Below, in pieces: positions 12,491-22,670 of a stretch of DNA of 64,000 nucleotides. Below the pieces are notes generated by a model. It saw nothing but the letters and a program-made list of their open reading frames with translations. It had not been told where the DNA came from and ran no database searches. A program made the position numbers and the translations under genes. Source of the DNA: Patella vulgata (Eukaryota > Mollusca > Gastropoda > Patellidae); contig NC_065887.2 in assembly GCF_932274485.2 (NCBI RefSeq), forward strand, positions 45,217,201-45,281,200, in the 5' to 3' direction. Position 1 is the first letter of the stretch; the number at the start of each line of letters is the position of its first letter.

Positions 12491-12497
12491 TAAATAT

Positions 12498-12655
12498 ATT
12501 TAAGTGATGTCCCTTATAAATATCATTAAGTGATGTCCCTTATAAATATCTTGATGTGACGTCCCTTATAAAAATCATTAAGTGATGTCCCTTATAAATA
12601 TCTTCCCTTATAAATATATTTAAGTGATGTCCCTTATAAATATCTTTATGTGATG
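12498..12655 (+). repeat. 26-27-bp minisatellite, about six copies
   Basis: TGATGTCCCTTATAAATATC-type units recur every 26-27 bp with a few variants (TGACGTCCC in one). Local tandem array. Confidence 0.85.
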
Positions 12656-13049
12656 TCACAAATTCTTCTGGAAAGCCTTATTGACGCGCATATAATATAA
12701 TATGGGATGCCCATGTGTCAAACTCCATGAATCTGTAATCCAAAGCCACCCATCAATTAACTTTGGATTCATTGTCCTTTATATCGAAATCTTGCTGTTA
12801 AAGGATTTTTTTTTCAGATTTTCTTTGATTCTGTAGAAATGTTTGTGAAAAAGTTTACAGTTTTTACAAAACTGCATGGTGGCGGGCGTATGTTTCGATG
12901 CCAGTAAAACTATCTTTTAAACGGTAATTCCGAAAACGACTTTGTTTACAAACTGGACCCAAACAGTTCGCTTTTTTTCGGCCATAATGATTAAACGGTC
13001 TTCTAGAATACCAAAAGGTACTGGAAAAATTATGTTAGCAATGGCTTAC

Positions 13050-13211
13050 CGGAACACTTCTTGTTGCATCCATTTCTTGTCGTCCCATTGCCATTATCAT
13101 AATTCCAGTAATCGTTGATCTGGAATAATCCATGGTCTCTGGAATTGTCAGAATTTGGAGGACTTTGAGCAGCCGTATTAAGTGATGATTCGTACTGAGC
13201 CATACATACCC
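13050..13211 (-). CDS. C-type lysozyme, exon 2 (catalytic exon)
   Basis: C-type lysozyme cleaves the beta-1,4 bond between N-acetylmuramic acid and N-acetylglucosamine in bacterial cell walls; it is normally secreted. On the minus strand the exon opens after CACTAAAG and closes before GTAAGC. It is 162 nt long, the size I recall for chicken exon 2, and enters with two bases that complete a Trp codon. It encodes WVCMAQYESSLNT, then S-R-D-H-G-L-F-Q-I-N-D-Y-W, then NGCNKKCS. The Glu of YESS aligns with catalytic Glu35 of hen lysozyme and the Asp of RDHG with Asp52. The family Cys after the YW position (Cys64) is replaced by Asn while its partner near the end is kept, so that disulfide is lost. 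Exons 1 and 3 were not recognised in the window; they may be distant, diverged or lost. Confidence 0.75.
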
Positions 13212-13389
13212 CTTTAGTGAGAATATAAATCAAATATGAAATTATTTACACCTGTATGCATTGCCAGGTAGAATTCATTCTACCATATCTAAATTAATAA
13301 TTAGATAATAGTTAAATTTACAGAGTTGACATTGATTAGACTCATTCTACCTTGTCATGAATGTCTAAATAATTTGCTAAATGATTTTC

Positions 13390-13720
13390 CATAATATTCG
13401 AAATTAAAAACACGAATTAGAATTCAATATTGATGTTGTTATCTTGCCGCGAATATCTAATATTTATGACACAATAGATATTTTAAAATCAGTAGACGAT
13501 TTCGTGTGCCATTTGTAACCAACAAAGAAAAACACATGGTTTAAGACAATGTGGATGTAAATAGTAATGGCTGGTTAACCAACAACATGACCCCGTTCAA
13601 TTTGGACAATTCACGCCTTTAACCGAACATTATTAATTAGAAAGTACAATCATGTTTTTAAAAATTGAATATAAATCACTTTATATTCATTCATATTACA
13701 TTAATACATCCTTTCATTGT
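13390..13720 (+). repeat. dispersed repeat F, copy 2 (diverged)
   Basis: It shares the AATTCAATATTGATGTTGTT block, the ATCTAATATTTA-GACA segment and the TGAATATAAATCA-TTTATAT tail with copies at 2590 and 19150, but is shorter and more diverged. Confidence 0.55.
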
Positions 13721-13794
13721 TGTGAAGATTCCAGGGAATAGAACCATGCTCCCATTAAGAAACTTTCACCAACACTTCAACCCCTTCGAGGAAA

Positions 13795-13990
13795 TAAAAT
13801 CAAATGGGATTTAACGCCCTACTTTTCTGATCCGATCGGGCTATTGAAGATGGGCTTACGCCATGCAGTCTGCTGTGAGAAAATTTTGCTCGGATAGCGG
13901 CGCTACGGCCTACTCTTTATCGAATTCCAACTGTTAAGGTGTTCTTTTGTGTGCACGCCAATGTATACAAGGAACCTAGGTATTTTGTCA
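13795..13990 (-). mobile_element. SINE family 2, 3'-side fragment
   Basis: Read on the minus strand it carries the family's conserved central block (the GCACACAAAAG... and TTGGAATTCGATA-like stretch) and the GCATGGCGTAAGCCCATCTT segment. The tRNA-like head is missing. It ends against the repeat I block. Confidence 0.7.
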
Positions 13991-13994
13991 TTAT

Positions 13995-15005
13995 CTGTAG
14001 ACTAATGGTTGTTGGCCGCAGACTTACCGTTACTTCTTAGAACAAGTACACAAACACATCCATACCTTTTTGGAACTTCTGTTATTTGGGAACTGTAATC
14101 AACAATTACACAGACCCACACTCAAGGTTTATAACATTGTTAATCTAACAGGGCTGTGGCTGATTTACATCTATGAAATATACTAGAGACTTCTGTCTCG
14201 CTTCTATTGGGTTTTCTGGTGTGCACACCTCATTTATTGCTCCTCGACGAGGCCAGTTATCTCTGATGACTGGTAGTTGGGCAGTCCATATCAGGCTATG
14301 GGCTTCTGATACAGAACAGAAAAAGATTCATTAAAGCTCACACGTTAGGAGATGATATATAAACAGTCTGCTTCATTTCTCTAGATTATAACATTTGGGG
14401 TTGCTTCATCTTGTAGTTTAAACCGATATCCTCAATAAAAGTCCATCAAATCACTTGTCTATGTAATGGCGTGTCCAAGACCTGTTAGCAGGTGGTTTCT
14501 TTACTGTAACATGTTGATTCTAATATTGATGGTGTTCTTGTGCAATTTGGATTTTACTATTATTATATCTCTGTATATCGCCAACGGTCATCAATTTATT
14601 TTATACGCCCGCATTTTCCTGCGGTTGTATATTGTCGGCCGAACGTACTTTCACATTTATTTGTGGACACTCTGTAGGTCACAATTTCCATACAATTTTG
14701 ACGAAACTTGAAATATAGGTTGATATCTCAAAAATCTCGGTTCCTCTCAATATTGACATGTAGTGAATCGCAACTTCATGGATTATGGCCCCTGATTTCA
14801 TTTTAAAAAATCACATTTTTAGCTTGTGGGCTCTCTAGAAGTCAAAATTGGTGTTTGATTTTGATTAAAACTTAAAATATATGTTATAAAAAAAGATCTT
14901 GGTTCCTTTCGATCTTAGCACATAGCCGATCATAACCCTCCAGAGGTCACAATTTTTTTTATTCTATTATAAAAACTGTTCAAATATATCACCATTCCTA
15001 AACGT
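13995..15005 (-). repeat. A+I repeat block, inverted relative to 55563-56530
   Basis: The reverse complement of this segment matches 55563-56530 over most of its length. Landmarks read on the minus strand are CAAGTACACAAACACATCC, AGATAACTGGCCTCGTCGAG, ACAGGTCTTGGACA and the AAAATGCGGGCGTAT end of repeat A. The repeat A part stops at about 15005, where the LINE begins, so the LINE inserted into, or recombined with, this block. The 81-residue frame at 14466-14711 lies wholly in the repeat. Confidence 0.8.
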
Positions 15006-15011
15006 AGGCCG

Positions 15012-17739
15012 AATGAAGAAACTAGAAATGATTACCTTGAAGCTAAACTTTCCGCAGAGACAGAAATCCAACAAGCCAAGGCAGAAAACTGGCAAAACTT
15101 CTGCAGCTCCCTTAATGATCGAACGAGTATAAAAACAGTATGGAACAAGATATCAGGAATCACTGGAAAAAAAGTAAGACAAAATATACCTCTACTAACC
15201 TATAAAACCGAAACGGCCTTAAATAACACGCACAAGGCAAATTTGTTAGGACAGACTTATGCAGACGGTTGTAGCAACAGCCAGCACAACGAGATTTTTA
15301 GGGCTAATAAAAGTAAATTCTTAATAAACCAAAGCCAAATAGTGCACGAAGATGCAGATAATACGTCAGACCTAAATTGTCCCATTAATATAGATGAGCT
15401 GATAAAAGCATTGCGGGCTAAATCTGACAGTGCAGAAGGGCTAGACTGTGTGAAATACACCATGCTAAAAAATCTACCCGAGAAAGCACTGGCGTTAGTC
15501 CTAGATATCTTCAATCTCTCATGGTCAAAAGGAAAAACACCGCAAGAATGGAAGACTGCCTCAGTTATTCCACTGCATAAATATAACAAAGACAAAAATG
15601 AAACCACGTCGCATCGCCCAGTCAGTCTAACATCAACTTTATGTAAAACATTAGAAACAATAATTACAAACTGTGAGATTAATAACATCTTCACAAATCA
15701 ACAAAGTGGCTACCGCTCTGACAGGTCGACTGCAGATCATATCATTAGACTGCAACATGACATTTCCAAAGCATTTACCGCCAAACAATACCTCTGCGCA
15801 ATTTTCGTCGACCTAACTAAGGCCTTTGACTTTGTGTGGGTGGACGGTCTTTTACACAAACTCCACAACGCAAAAATCAAAGGCCGAATGTACAAGTGGA
15901 TAGAAGATTTTCTCAACAATAGGCATATCAGAGTACGAGTAGGGAACTGCTTGAGCGAAAAATTCAAAATGGAAAACGGAACACCGCAAGGATCCGTTAT
16001 CAGTCCAATACTTTTCAACATCATGATAAATGATCTTCCCAGTTATGGGGGGAAGGACACAGAATCGGCGCTGTTCGCAGATGACAGCTCGTTCTGGAAG
16101 GCATCGAAAGATATAGGTAAAATCAAAAAATCACTGCAATACACTTTAGAACAAATTTTCAAGTGGGCAAATGATTGGGGGTTTAAAATATCAGAGGGAA
16201 TATCAGTAGCAATGCTGTTCCACCCGACCGATAGCAATAGGAAAATTGATTTAAATCTAAACGGCACAAAAATTGAATTTAAAACAGAGGCCAAATTTCT
16301 TGGCATGACATTCGATTCTAAACTAATTTGGAAGCCTCATATCGATGGCATAGTAAGTCGCACATAAAAAATACTCAACATGATGAAATATATCAGAGGG
16401 ACAACCTGGGGCGCTAATAGAAGTACTCTAATGTTAATATACAGATCACTCATCCGCTCGGTTATCGACTACGGATGTCTGAGTATGCCAACGCAGGCGA
16501 TAGTCAGCTTAGCCGACTAGACAAAATACAAAACAAAGCCATAAGACTCGCGACTAGAGCAGCTATAGGAACAAAAACAGTAGCCCTTTTACACGAAATG
16601 GGAGAGCTTCCGCTTAAACTCTCACTCAAATATTGGGGCAAGCTGCAAAGTCTAAAACAAAGATGCCCAACATACAACTGTCTCAGCAAATTCAAACGAA
16701 TAGGTTTTAGGAAAAAAACCAGACCCGTGAGCTTTGGACAAATGTCAAATGATATTCTAACTAAACACAACTTGAAAGGCACAATTATCGAGACTCAAAC
16801 CTTCCCCGACACCCCACCTTGGCAATTAAGTAATCCAACCACCAACACTTACTTCAGTCAAGTTACAAACAAACGCGTTAACCCAATAGAGACTAGAACA
16901 CTAGCAATGGAACTACTAGACTCAAAATGGAGTAACCATCTTAAGATTTTCACAGATGGATCAAAAGATTCTACAAACGAGCGACATGATTCGGAATACA
17001 CATACCCAAAGTAAAGCTGAACATCAGGAAAAGGTTACCAGAACACTGTTCTGTGTACACCACGGAACTGATGGCCATCAAAACTGCACTGGAATGGCTA
17101 GCTACGCAAACACACCAAAAAAACGTAATCCTGTACGACTCCCTGAGTAGCATTAAAACTATAGAATCAAACTCCTCAAAAAACAGGCAAATCATAATCC
17201 ACAAAGTCAGGGAGATCATTCAAAAAATCAAAAACAGTGGGAGGGAGGTGATCCTTGCATGGATCCCATCTCATGTCAATATCTTGGGAAACGAACAAGC
17301 CGACAAGCTGGCGAAGGAAGGTCTGTCACTAAATGAAATAGAAAATCTAGAATATAGCAGTCAGGAATTTGCAAGCATAGCAAAAGAAAAGATTAAATAT
17401 GCATGGAAATCCCGTCTAAAACAAGAAAACACCCATCGCTATCAAATAGATAGCAATCTTGTAGACAAGGTTTACATTAATCATCCTTCAATCAAAATAT
17501 GCAAACTCATCACGAGGCTTAAAACAAGAGATGTAGTTAGAGACTACACATACACACCAATTAAATGCCCGTGTGGACAAATTGCTACCACCTCACACCT
17601 GCTAATCAACTGTAAACAATTAAATAAAGAACGTCAATCAATGATGGACAAACTGATAGAGAGGGGAAAAACCCTCTGTCTCAACTCTCTCCTCTCTCCA
17701 CAGCCGGAAGATAGATACTGGGCATCTCAGCTTGTCTAG
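15012..17739 (+). pseudogene. LINE ORF2 remnant: reverse transcriptase + RNase H
   Basis: The frame is open from about 15012 to a TAA at 16365. RT motifs are visible in order: HRPVSLTS near 15613, FVDLTKAFDFVW (motif A Asp) near 15805, NGTPQGSVISPILFN (motif B) near 15977, LFADDSSF (motif C, FADD) near 16072, and KFLGMTFDSKLIW near 16293. After the TAA the homologous frame goes on and shifts near 16480 into YANAGDSQLSRLDKIQNKAI. RNase H follows with FTDGSKD near 16950, a second shift near 17000, then TTELMAI near 17056, LYDSLSS, and WIPSHVNILGNEQADKLA near 17261, so all catalytic acids are present. A tail with C-P-C-G, then H and C ends at 17739. At least three breaks make it non-functional. 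Moderate decay suggests middle age. Confidence 0.88.
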
Positions 17740-17808
17740 GATTGCATTGAGAATATAGGTATGACCAAACACATTTAATAATAAAACTAATCAATTAAAA
17801 CACGCTCA

Positions 17809-17979
17809 GTAGGGCGAAGCGTAAAAATGACTCCTAGAGGGTAGCGCCAATCGCCCTACAATACAAATAAAACTATGATAAATTAACGAATTAAAATACA
17901 CCACTAATAAAACTTTAAATTAATAAATCAGGGTGTTAGCGTAAAAATGTCCCCATAGAGGGTAACGCAACACACCCTG
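17809..17979 (+). other. two related hairpins in the LINE 3' region
   Basis: Hairpin 1: stem GTAGGGCGA (17809-17817) with TCGCCCTAC (17851-17859). Hairpin 2: stem CAGGGTGT (17929-17936) with ACACCCTG (17972-17979). Both enclose nearly the same loop, GCGTAAAAATG then a short variable part then TAGAGGGTA and a CGC. Stem bases differ between the two but pairing is kept, which is covariation. In LINEs a structured 3' end can be the recognition site for the element's own reverse transcriptase; that role is inferred here. Confidence 0.7.
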
Positions 17980-18119
17980 AAACCCAACGAAATATTTTTT
18001 ATTATCTCTTCTCGACTAAATAAGTATTGATTGTAGATCATATTAAGTCATCATATATTTATTATTGTATTTCATTAGTTCCTAATAAATATTACCTATA
18101 TATTATATTAACTCACCAT

Positions 18120-19140
18120 CAATGCAATTCTTGAGTAATTTCTCTTCTTCCATTTATTATTCTTATTATCTGTTTATAATTCATTTATTATTCTTATTAT
18201 TTGTTTATAAGGACCCCCCCCCCCCCCTACTGAAGCCTTACCAGACGAAACAAAAAACCCAAATCACCATAAGACCAGATACTCTCTTTTTTCTCTCTTT
18301 CTTTTCCAGGTGCTGGATTCTTCCTTCAGAGAACCAACAACAAAGGAATGAACAACAGAAATAAAGACGAAATTCAACCACCATACCGGACAACAAAACC
18401 AAATGGAAGGAAGAATGGTCCAGGCCTTTCACTCACCAATAAGCCCCAAGGGAGAGTTGCACCGCCCTGCCATTCGACCGGACAAATCGACCAGACCGAC
18501 GAAAACGACCGAAATATACATATATGTACATACTATGTCTAAATGTCCGTCCAAATTTTATGTCTGTTTGTCAAATATCCGTATTGCGTGCATGTCTGCA
18601 AATGTTTGTCCTGGTCCAAATGTTCGTCCATATTCATGTTTGTTTTGTCACAAATTCACCTGTCTATCAATGTCTACTGGCACTACTTTATTCTTTGCAC
18701 CTGTTATCTCGTCATGTTATCTTTTGTCTTCTGTACATATATACAAAAACCTAATTATCCTCTTTTTCCACTAATCACATTGTAAATTATTGCACCATGT
18801 ACACATAAAATGTTATTGTCTGCGATATCACCTCGGTGGAAGCGGACGTAAAATACAACTAACTCAAACACATCACCATTCCTTCACACGTCCAACAACA
18901 AATTACGACAGATTGACATTTCACAGTTCATGTACTGCACATTAAGTTGAAAACATGCTTTTAAAGGGCTCACACACAATGCTGCAATTTTTTTTTTTTT
19001 TTTTTTTTGCACACGGGCCGATATTTTTTGCGTTTGGGAGCATTGTGTGAAACAATAGTTCATAGTATTGCATAATATTATACATACAAAACCACCTAGT
19101 AATAATTAATTACTAATACCATTAGATCCAAACGTGGTGG
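18120..19140. other. intergenic DNA, no gene seen
   Basis: It holds a poly-C run at about 18212-18227, a poly-T run at about 18988-19008 and pyrimidine-rich stretches. Short overlapping frames around 18400-18785 show no domains. The start may belong to the LINE 3' tail. Confidence 0.45.
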
Positions 19141-19479
19141 TGGTGGGGGGAATTATTAAAGTAGCCAAGTCACTAATTCATTAGGCCCTATCATCCAAAA
19201 TCTTCGACATTGAAAACAGGGATTATTTGTCAATTTAAATCAACGTTGATGTTGTGATCTTACCGGGACAAAATGGGCTTCTGATATCCAATATTTAAGA
19301 CAAAATAAACATTTTACATAATTTGTTTCAGCGCGATTTGTAACACGGGACTCGAAGAACGAAACTAGACTTATTCCACAAGTCATGTCAAACGGCGACG
19401 CCATATTCTTATCTGGAGAGTATGCGCAATAATTATTATTGGTGTAGACTGGAATAACCAGACACTAGAGATTTCCATT

Positions 19480-19967
19480 TGTAGCACTTTTGGTCCTTGA
19501 GACAATTTGGGGATCTTTGCAAAATTATTACTTCACTCTGTCTATAGAGTCAAGTCTCACGTACTTAATGAACGTGAATATATAGTTATACATAAAAAAA
19601 CAGTCATATTTTGGTTAAATCCTAATCATTGTCAAAATGTCCATAAAATTCTGGCTGTACATTGACCTATGGTTGGTAAACCAAAATAAGGTAATGTTAT
19701 TTGTGGGAAATAAAGAGTTTTATTCCATATATGGCATGGAAATTAACGTCAAGGTTATCGAATCGAAGACCTGCAAAATTAGGGGGTATAAATTAGGGGG
19801 TATAAATAAGGGGGTATGAATTAGGGGGTATAAGCGAGCTGGATGAGAGCTCACCCAGAAATTCCTAGCAGTCATTATCATTGAAATAATAAAGTTGTGA
19901 AACTATTTTATGCTGTAGTCTTGTTAAAGATCACCAGAAGAACAAGAAGAAGTCCTATAGTACTACA
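19480..19967 (+). mobile_element. solo LTR of an LTR retrotransposon (fossil)
   Basis: A 488-bp segment begins TGTAG and ends CTACA, the inverted ends typical of LTRs, and is flanked by the direct repeat CATT at 19476-19479 and 19968-19971. The uninterrupted site is seen in repeat F copy 1. Inside are four short GGGGGTATAAAT-like repeats (about 19775-19830), a TATAA-type promoter region near 19830 and AATAAAG near 19889. No internal coding region remains, so it is the product of recombination between two LTRs. The superfamily cannot be told from the LTR alone. The clean duplication suggests a moderate age. Confidence 0.65.
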
Positions 19968-20042
19968 CATTAGATTGAGACTTCTGATTAGAAATTACAT
20001 TAAAAACAGAAACGATTGAATGTAAATCATTCATATTACATT

Positions 20043-20174
20043 GAAATCCTTATATGGCATTTAGTAACTGAACATATGATATAAAACACAAATTTATATG
20101 GAAAGCAATCACTGGGTTTATTTCACACTACGTTTCAACAAGTTCCTCTTCCATATAAATTTGTGTGTTTTATA
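20043..20174. mobile_element. 132-bp hairpin insertion with 12-bp direct repeats
   Basis: TCATATTACATT occurs at 20031-20042 and again at 20175-20186 around the insert; the empty form is seen in repeat F copy 1. The insert contains an inverted repeat of about 28 bp (arms 20076-20103 and 20149-20178) with one 2-bp difference and a loop of about 45 bp. The right arm overlaps the right direct repeat by a few bases. Class unknown. Confidence 0.6.
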
Positions 20175-20322
20175 TCATATTACATTATAATATGCGTTGC
20201 AACCCATTTTGTCAATTTCTAGGTCCCAAATATGAACGATTTAGCTCCTTTAAACTCAGTCTATTGATCCAATAGGTTCATGACACACAGGGAATGTGGT
20301 GCATTATAAACATAACTTCTTT

Positions 20323-20625
20323 ATACAAGGGCTAATAAAAACTGTTGGCTAATGAAGACGGGTGTAAGGTCTGCTATGAGGGAAATTTTGCCCGGATAGG
20401 GACGCTACGGTCTACTCTTACATCGAATTCCAACCGCCAAGGGATCTTTTACGTGCATGTTAATGTGTACGCGAGACTCGGTTTGTCGTCCCATCCGAAC
20501 GGCTATACGGCGTCCCTTGCCGGGCCCTCGACAGCGCCGAAAAATCTCGATGAACTTTCATGGCCAACACGAGACCTCGAGCTTATCGAGCCAACGTCTT
20601 ACTCACTGAGCCACCGTGGATCACC
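20323..20625 (-). mobile_element. SINE family 2 (tRNA-derived), near full length
   Basis: On the minus strand it starts with the tRNA-like head CCACGGTGGCTCAGTGAGT (A box), then GACGTTGGCTCGATAAG, a GTGTTGGCCATGAAAG block, GGGACGACAAACCGAG, and the central AAAGATCCCTTGGCGGTTGG. It ends near the GGGCAAAATTTCCCTCATAG block. Related copies lie at 13795, 21535, 42079 and 47187. The plus-strand frame that continues into the PAN exon from 20345 is SINE sequence and should not be counted as protein. Confidence 0.85.
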
Positions 20626-20722
20626 CAAACAGAAGCGAGGACCAGGTTTTTTAATCCTTGGCTCAAGAAATTGGTTGCACGGTATCTGGTTTGAAAATAG
20701 CAATTGTGACGACGAGAAGAAT

Positions 20723-21088
20723 ATGTGGAATTTGTTATCATCTTTCAGCGGTTGTAATTATCATCTTTCAGCGGTTGTAATTTGTATAATTGTTTCATTG
20801 TTATCATCTTTGAGCGGTTGTAGGCCTAATTTAAACTTCAAATGGAACAAAATGTTGAAAACACCAGGATGTCAGGGTGTAAAAATTAGACCTGAAAACG
20901 GTACAGAAGTTGGTATACAGTTTATAGACGCCGTATCTTGTTTAGGAAATTGTGCACGAGACCCAAATTGTAATGGAGTCAACTATCTACCCGAAGATAA
21001 ATCTTGTGTATTTTTTGGCCATGAATTTGACATGATTTGTGATTCGTCTATGGCAGAAGCACTGAACGGTGTTTATTATGATAAACGG
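20723..21088 (+). CDS. PAN/apple-domain exon, probable first coding exon of a secreted PAN-EGF-fibrinogen protein
   Basis: PAN/apple domains bind proteins or sugars in extracellular proteins. The frame from the ATG at 20723 gives a hydrophobic segment LSAVVICIIVSLLSSLSG, plausible as a signal peptide, then a PAN-like module: KMLKTPGCQG, then AVSCLGNCARDPNCNGVNY, then KSCVFFGHEFD and a final NGVYYDKR. The C-A-x-D-x-x-C-x-G-V-N-Y core is typical. A GT at 21089 leaves phase 0, which fits the next recognised exon at 25373; a GTATAA at 21093 is an alternative in another phase. The N-terminal coding part consists of three copies of a TTATCATCTTTCAGCGG unit that also look like splice acceptors, so the true start of the exon is uncertain. 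It lies just downstream of a SINE. Confidence 0.6.
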
Positions 21089-21374
21089 GTTGGTATAAAG
21101 TTCAATAAAATAAATAATGTCTTTCTTTACATGATTGTTAAGATTTGTAGTGAAAACAATTTTTATATGGACGTCGTATTTTTTTATATTGATCAGTTTC
21201 ATTCTATCAACAACCCTTCATAGGTTTAGACATCATAAAATAATATTTCTTCAGTTATTATTTTATAGATTTTGTTTAACTTGACATTTTTAGAGGGTCA
21301 CTGGGATGGCGTCCATTACTTACAAAATACACCTATACAATGTACGTTTAAATGTACATCCTTTAAATTTTTGT

Positions 21375-21498
21375 GACGAGCTGCTCTGGGCCGTTCGGGT
21401 CAATTGACGAGATCCTGTCGGTCGTTAGGGTCAACTGACGAGCTCCTTTCAACCGGTAAAGTCGACTGACGAGCCCCTTCCACCCGTTAGAGTCAACT
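21375..21498 (+). repeat. 31-bp minisatellite, four copies
   Basis: Four units of exactly 31 bp each begin GACGAG and end with a GTCAACT-like block (GTCGACT in one). The units differ at many central positions, so the array is old. It lies in the large first intron of the PAN-EGF-FReD gene model. Confidence 0.9.
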
Positions 21499-21534
21499 GT
21501 TTTATCTTTACCTGTCTTCTCTGCTGATAAATGA

Positions 21535-21885
21535 AACGAAATGGAGTTTAACGTCCTAATTGTCTGCTCCTAACCTGGGCTAATGGAGATGGGCATACGC
21601 CATACGGTGTGCTATGATGGAAATGACGGCGCTATTGCCTACTATTATATCGATTTCCAACTGCCAAGGGATCTTTTAGGTTTACGCCAATGTATATACC
21701 GAACCTCGTTTTTCGTCCCACCCAAACGACTTTACGTTGTTCCTTGTCAGGCCCTCAGTCCTGCACCGCTAAATAGTAAGAACCTCTACGGAAAATCCCG
21801 ATGAACTGTCGAGACGCATGGACCCAACACATGAACTCCAGGTAAGCGAGCCAACATCTCACTCACTGAACCACCGTGGCTCCCT
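21535..21885 (-). mobile_element. SINE family 2 (tRNA-derived), near full length
   Basis: The minus strand begins GGGAGCCACGGTGGTTCAGT, the tRNA-like head, and runs through the family's central block to a GTTAAACTCCATTTCG-like tail. It carries more substitutions than the copy at 20323. It lies inside the gene model's first intron. Confidence 0.85.
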
Positions 21886-22670
21886 ACTCTATTGATAATC
21901 GAATCAAACCAAAAACATTTTATTAAATAATAATGGATGTATATTTCGTTTTACTATAGTTTTGAATATAATTTAAAAAAATCACAAGAAAACTTTATTA
22001 GCTAGATGAACTCATCATGCCCCGCCACGTGTAAAATATTTATACATCCCCGATTGTATTAATGTTTATAAAAATATTTACATAACGGTGATATTGATCT
22101 TAGCTCAGTGTACTGTAATATATCCTGGGTAACACTGGGAAATAATTTAACTTCGAACAGCATACAGTATGCGGTGTCTCAAGGTCGGAATATCATCATT
22201 CTTCCCCAAAACCTATATACACCTTTTGGACTAATACAAAGTTTTATTATGGCTTATTATGACTAATACAGAGTCTTATTTACCGTGTTGTGAAGTAAAA
22301 GTGTTAGATTACATTACAATATCAACCATGACTCACAAAATCAGTTACCAAATGAATATGTTTCTTTTGAGAATAATACAAAAATGGAGAGATAAAGGAG
22401 AATGAGTGAATTTTTAAAGGAAGACAGCTCTGTAAAAAGAGCATAAACATGTCATTGTTAAGAAGAAATATTAATTTCTATTGTGTTTACATTCAGTTTT
22501 TATATTTTTATATTCAAAGATCTCCGACGACAATGAAAAGGATTATTACATTGTAGAACTTGGGTCTCAATAATAAGATTTATTTGACGTCATAGTTTAT
22601 GAAGAATCACCATAAGCGTATTAACGTATACAAGTTCCTTAAACATTTCTTCACCTGAAATACCAATTGA

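Larger units (their letters stand above)
15007..18010 (+). mobile_element. 5'-truncated LINE with RT and RNase H (I / Nimb-like)
   Basis: A non-LTR retrotransposon copies itself by target-primed reverse transcription. This copy lacks ORF1 and the endonuclease domain and starts inside ORF2, just before the RT thumb-proximal region. It keeps RT, a connection region, RNase H and a Cys-rich tail. RNase H in a LINE ORF2 places it in the I-group (I, Nimb, LOA and related clades); Nimb-type elements are known from molluscs. The 3' region after the ORF carries two structured hairpins (17809-17979) and AT-rich sequence. The exact 3' end and target duplication were not found. It sits immediately after the repeat A end at 15005. 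Confidence 0.85.
19150..20270 (+). repeat. dispersed repeat F, copy 3, split by two insertions
   Basis: It collinearly matches 2590-3110: 19150-19479 matches the left part and 19968-20270 the right part. The sequence is interrupted by a solo LTR (19480-19967) and a 132-bp hairpin insertion (20043-20174). Comparison with copy 1 shows the empty sites directly. Confidence 0.8.

Noticed and set aside
20345-20722. N-terminal extension of the PAN exon frame
   Set aside because: This part is the reverse strand of a SINE of family 2; the protein is taken to start at 20723 or later.
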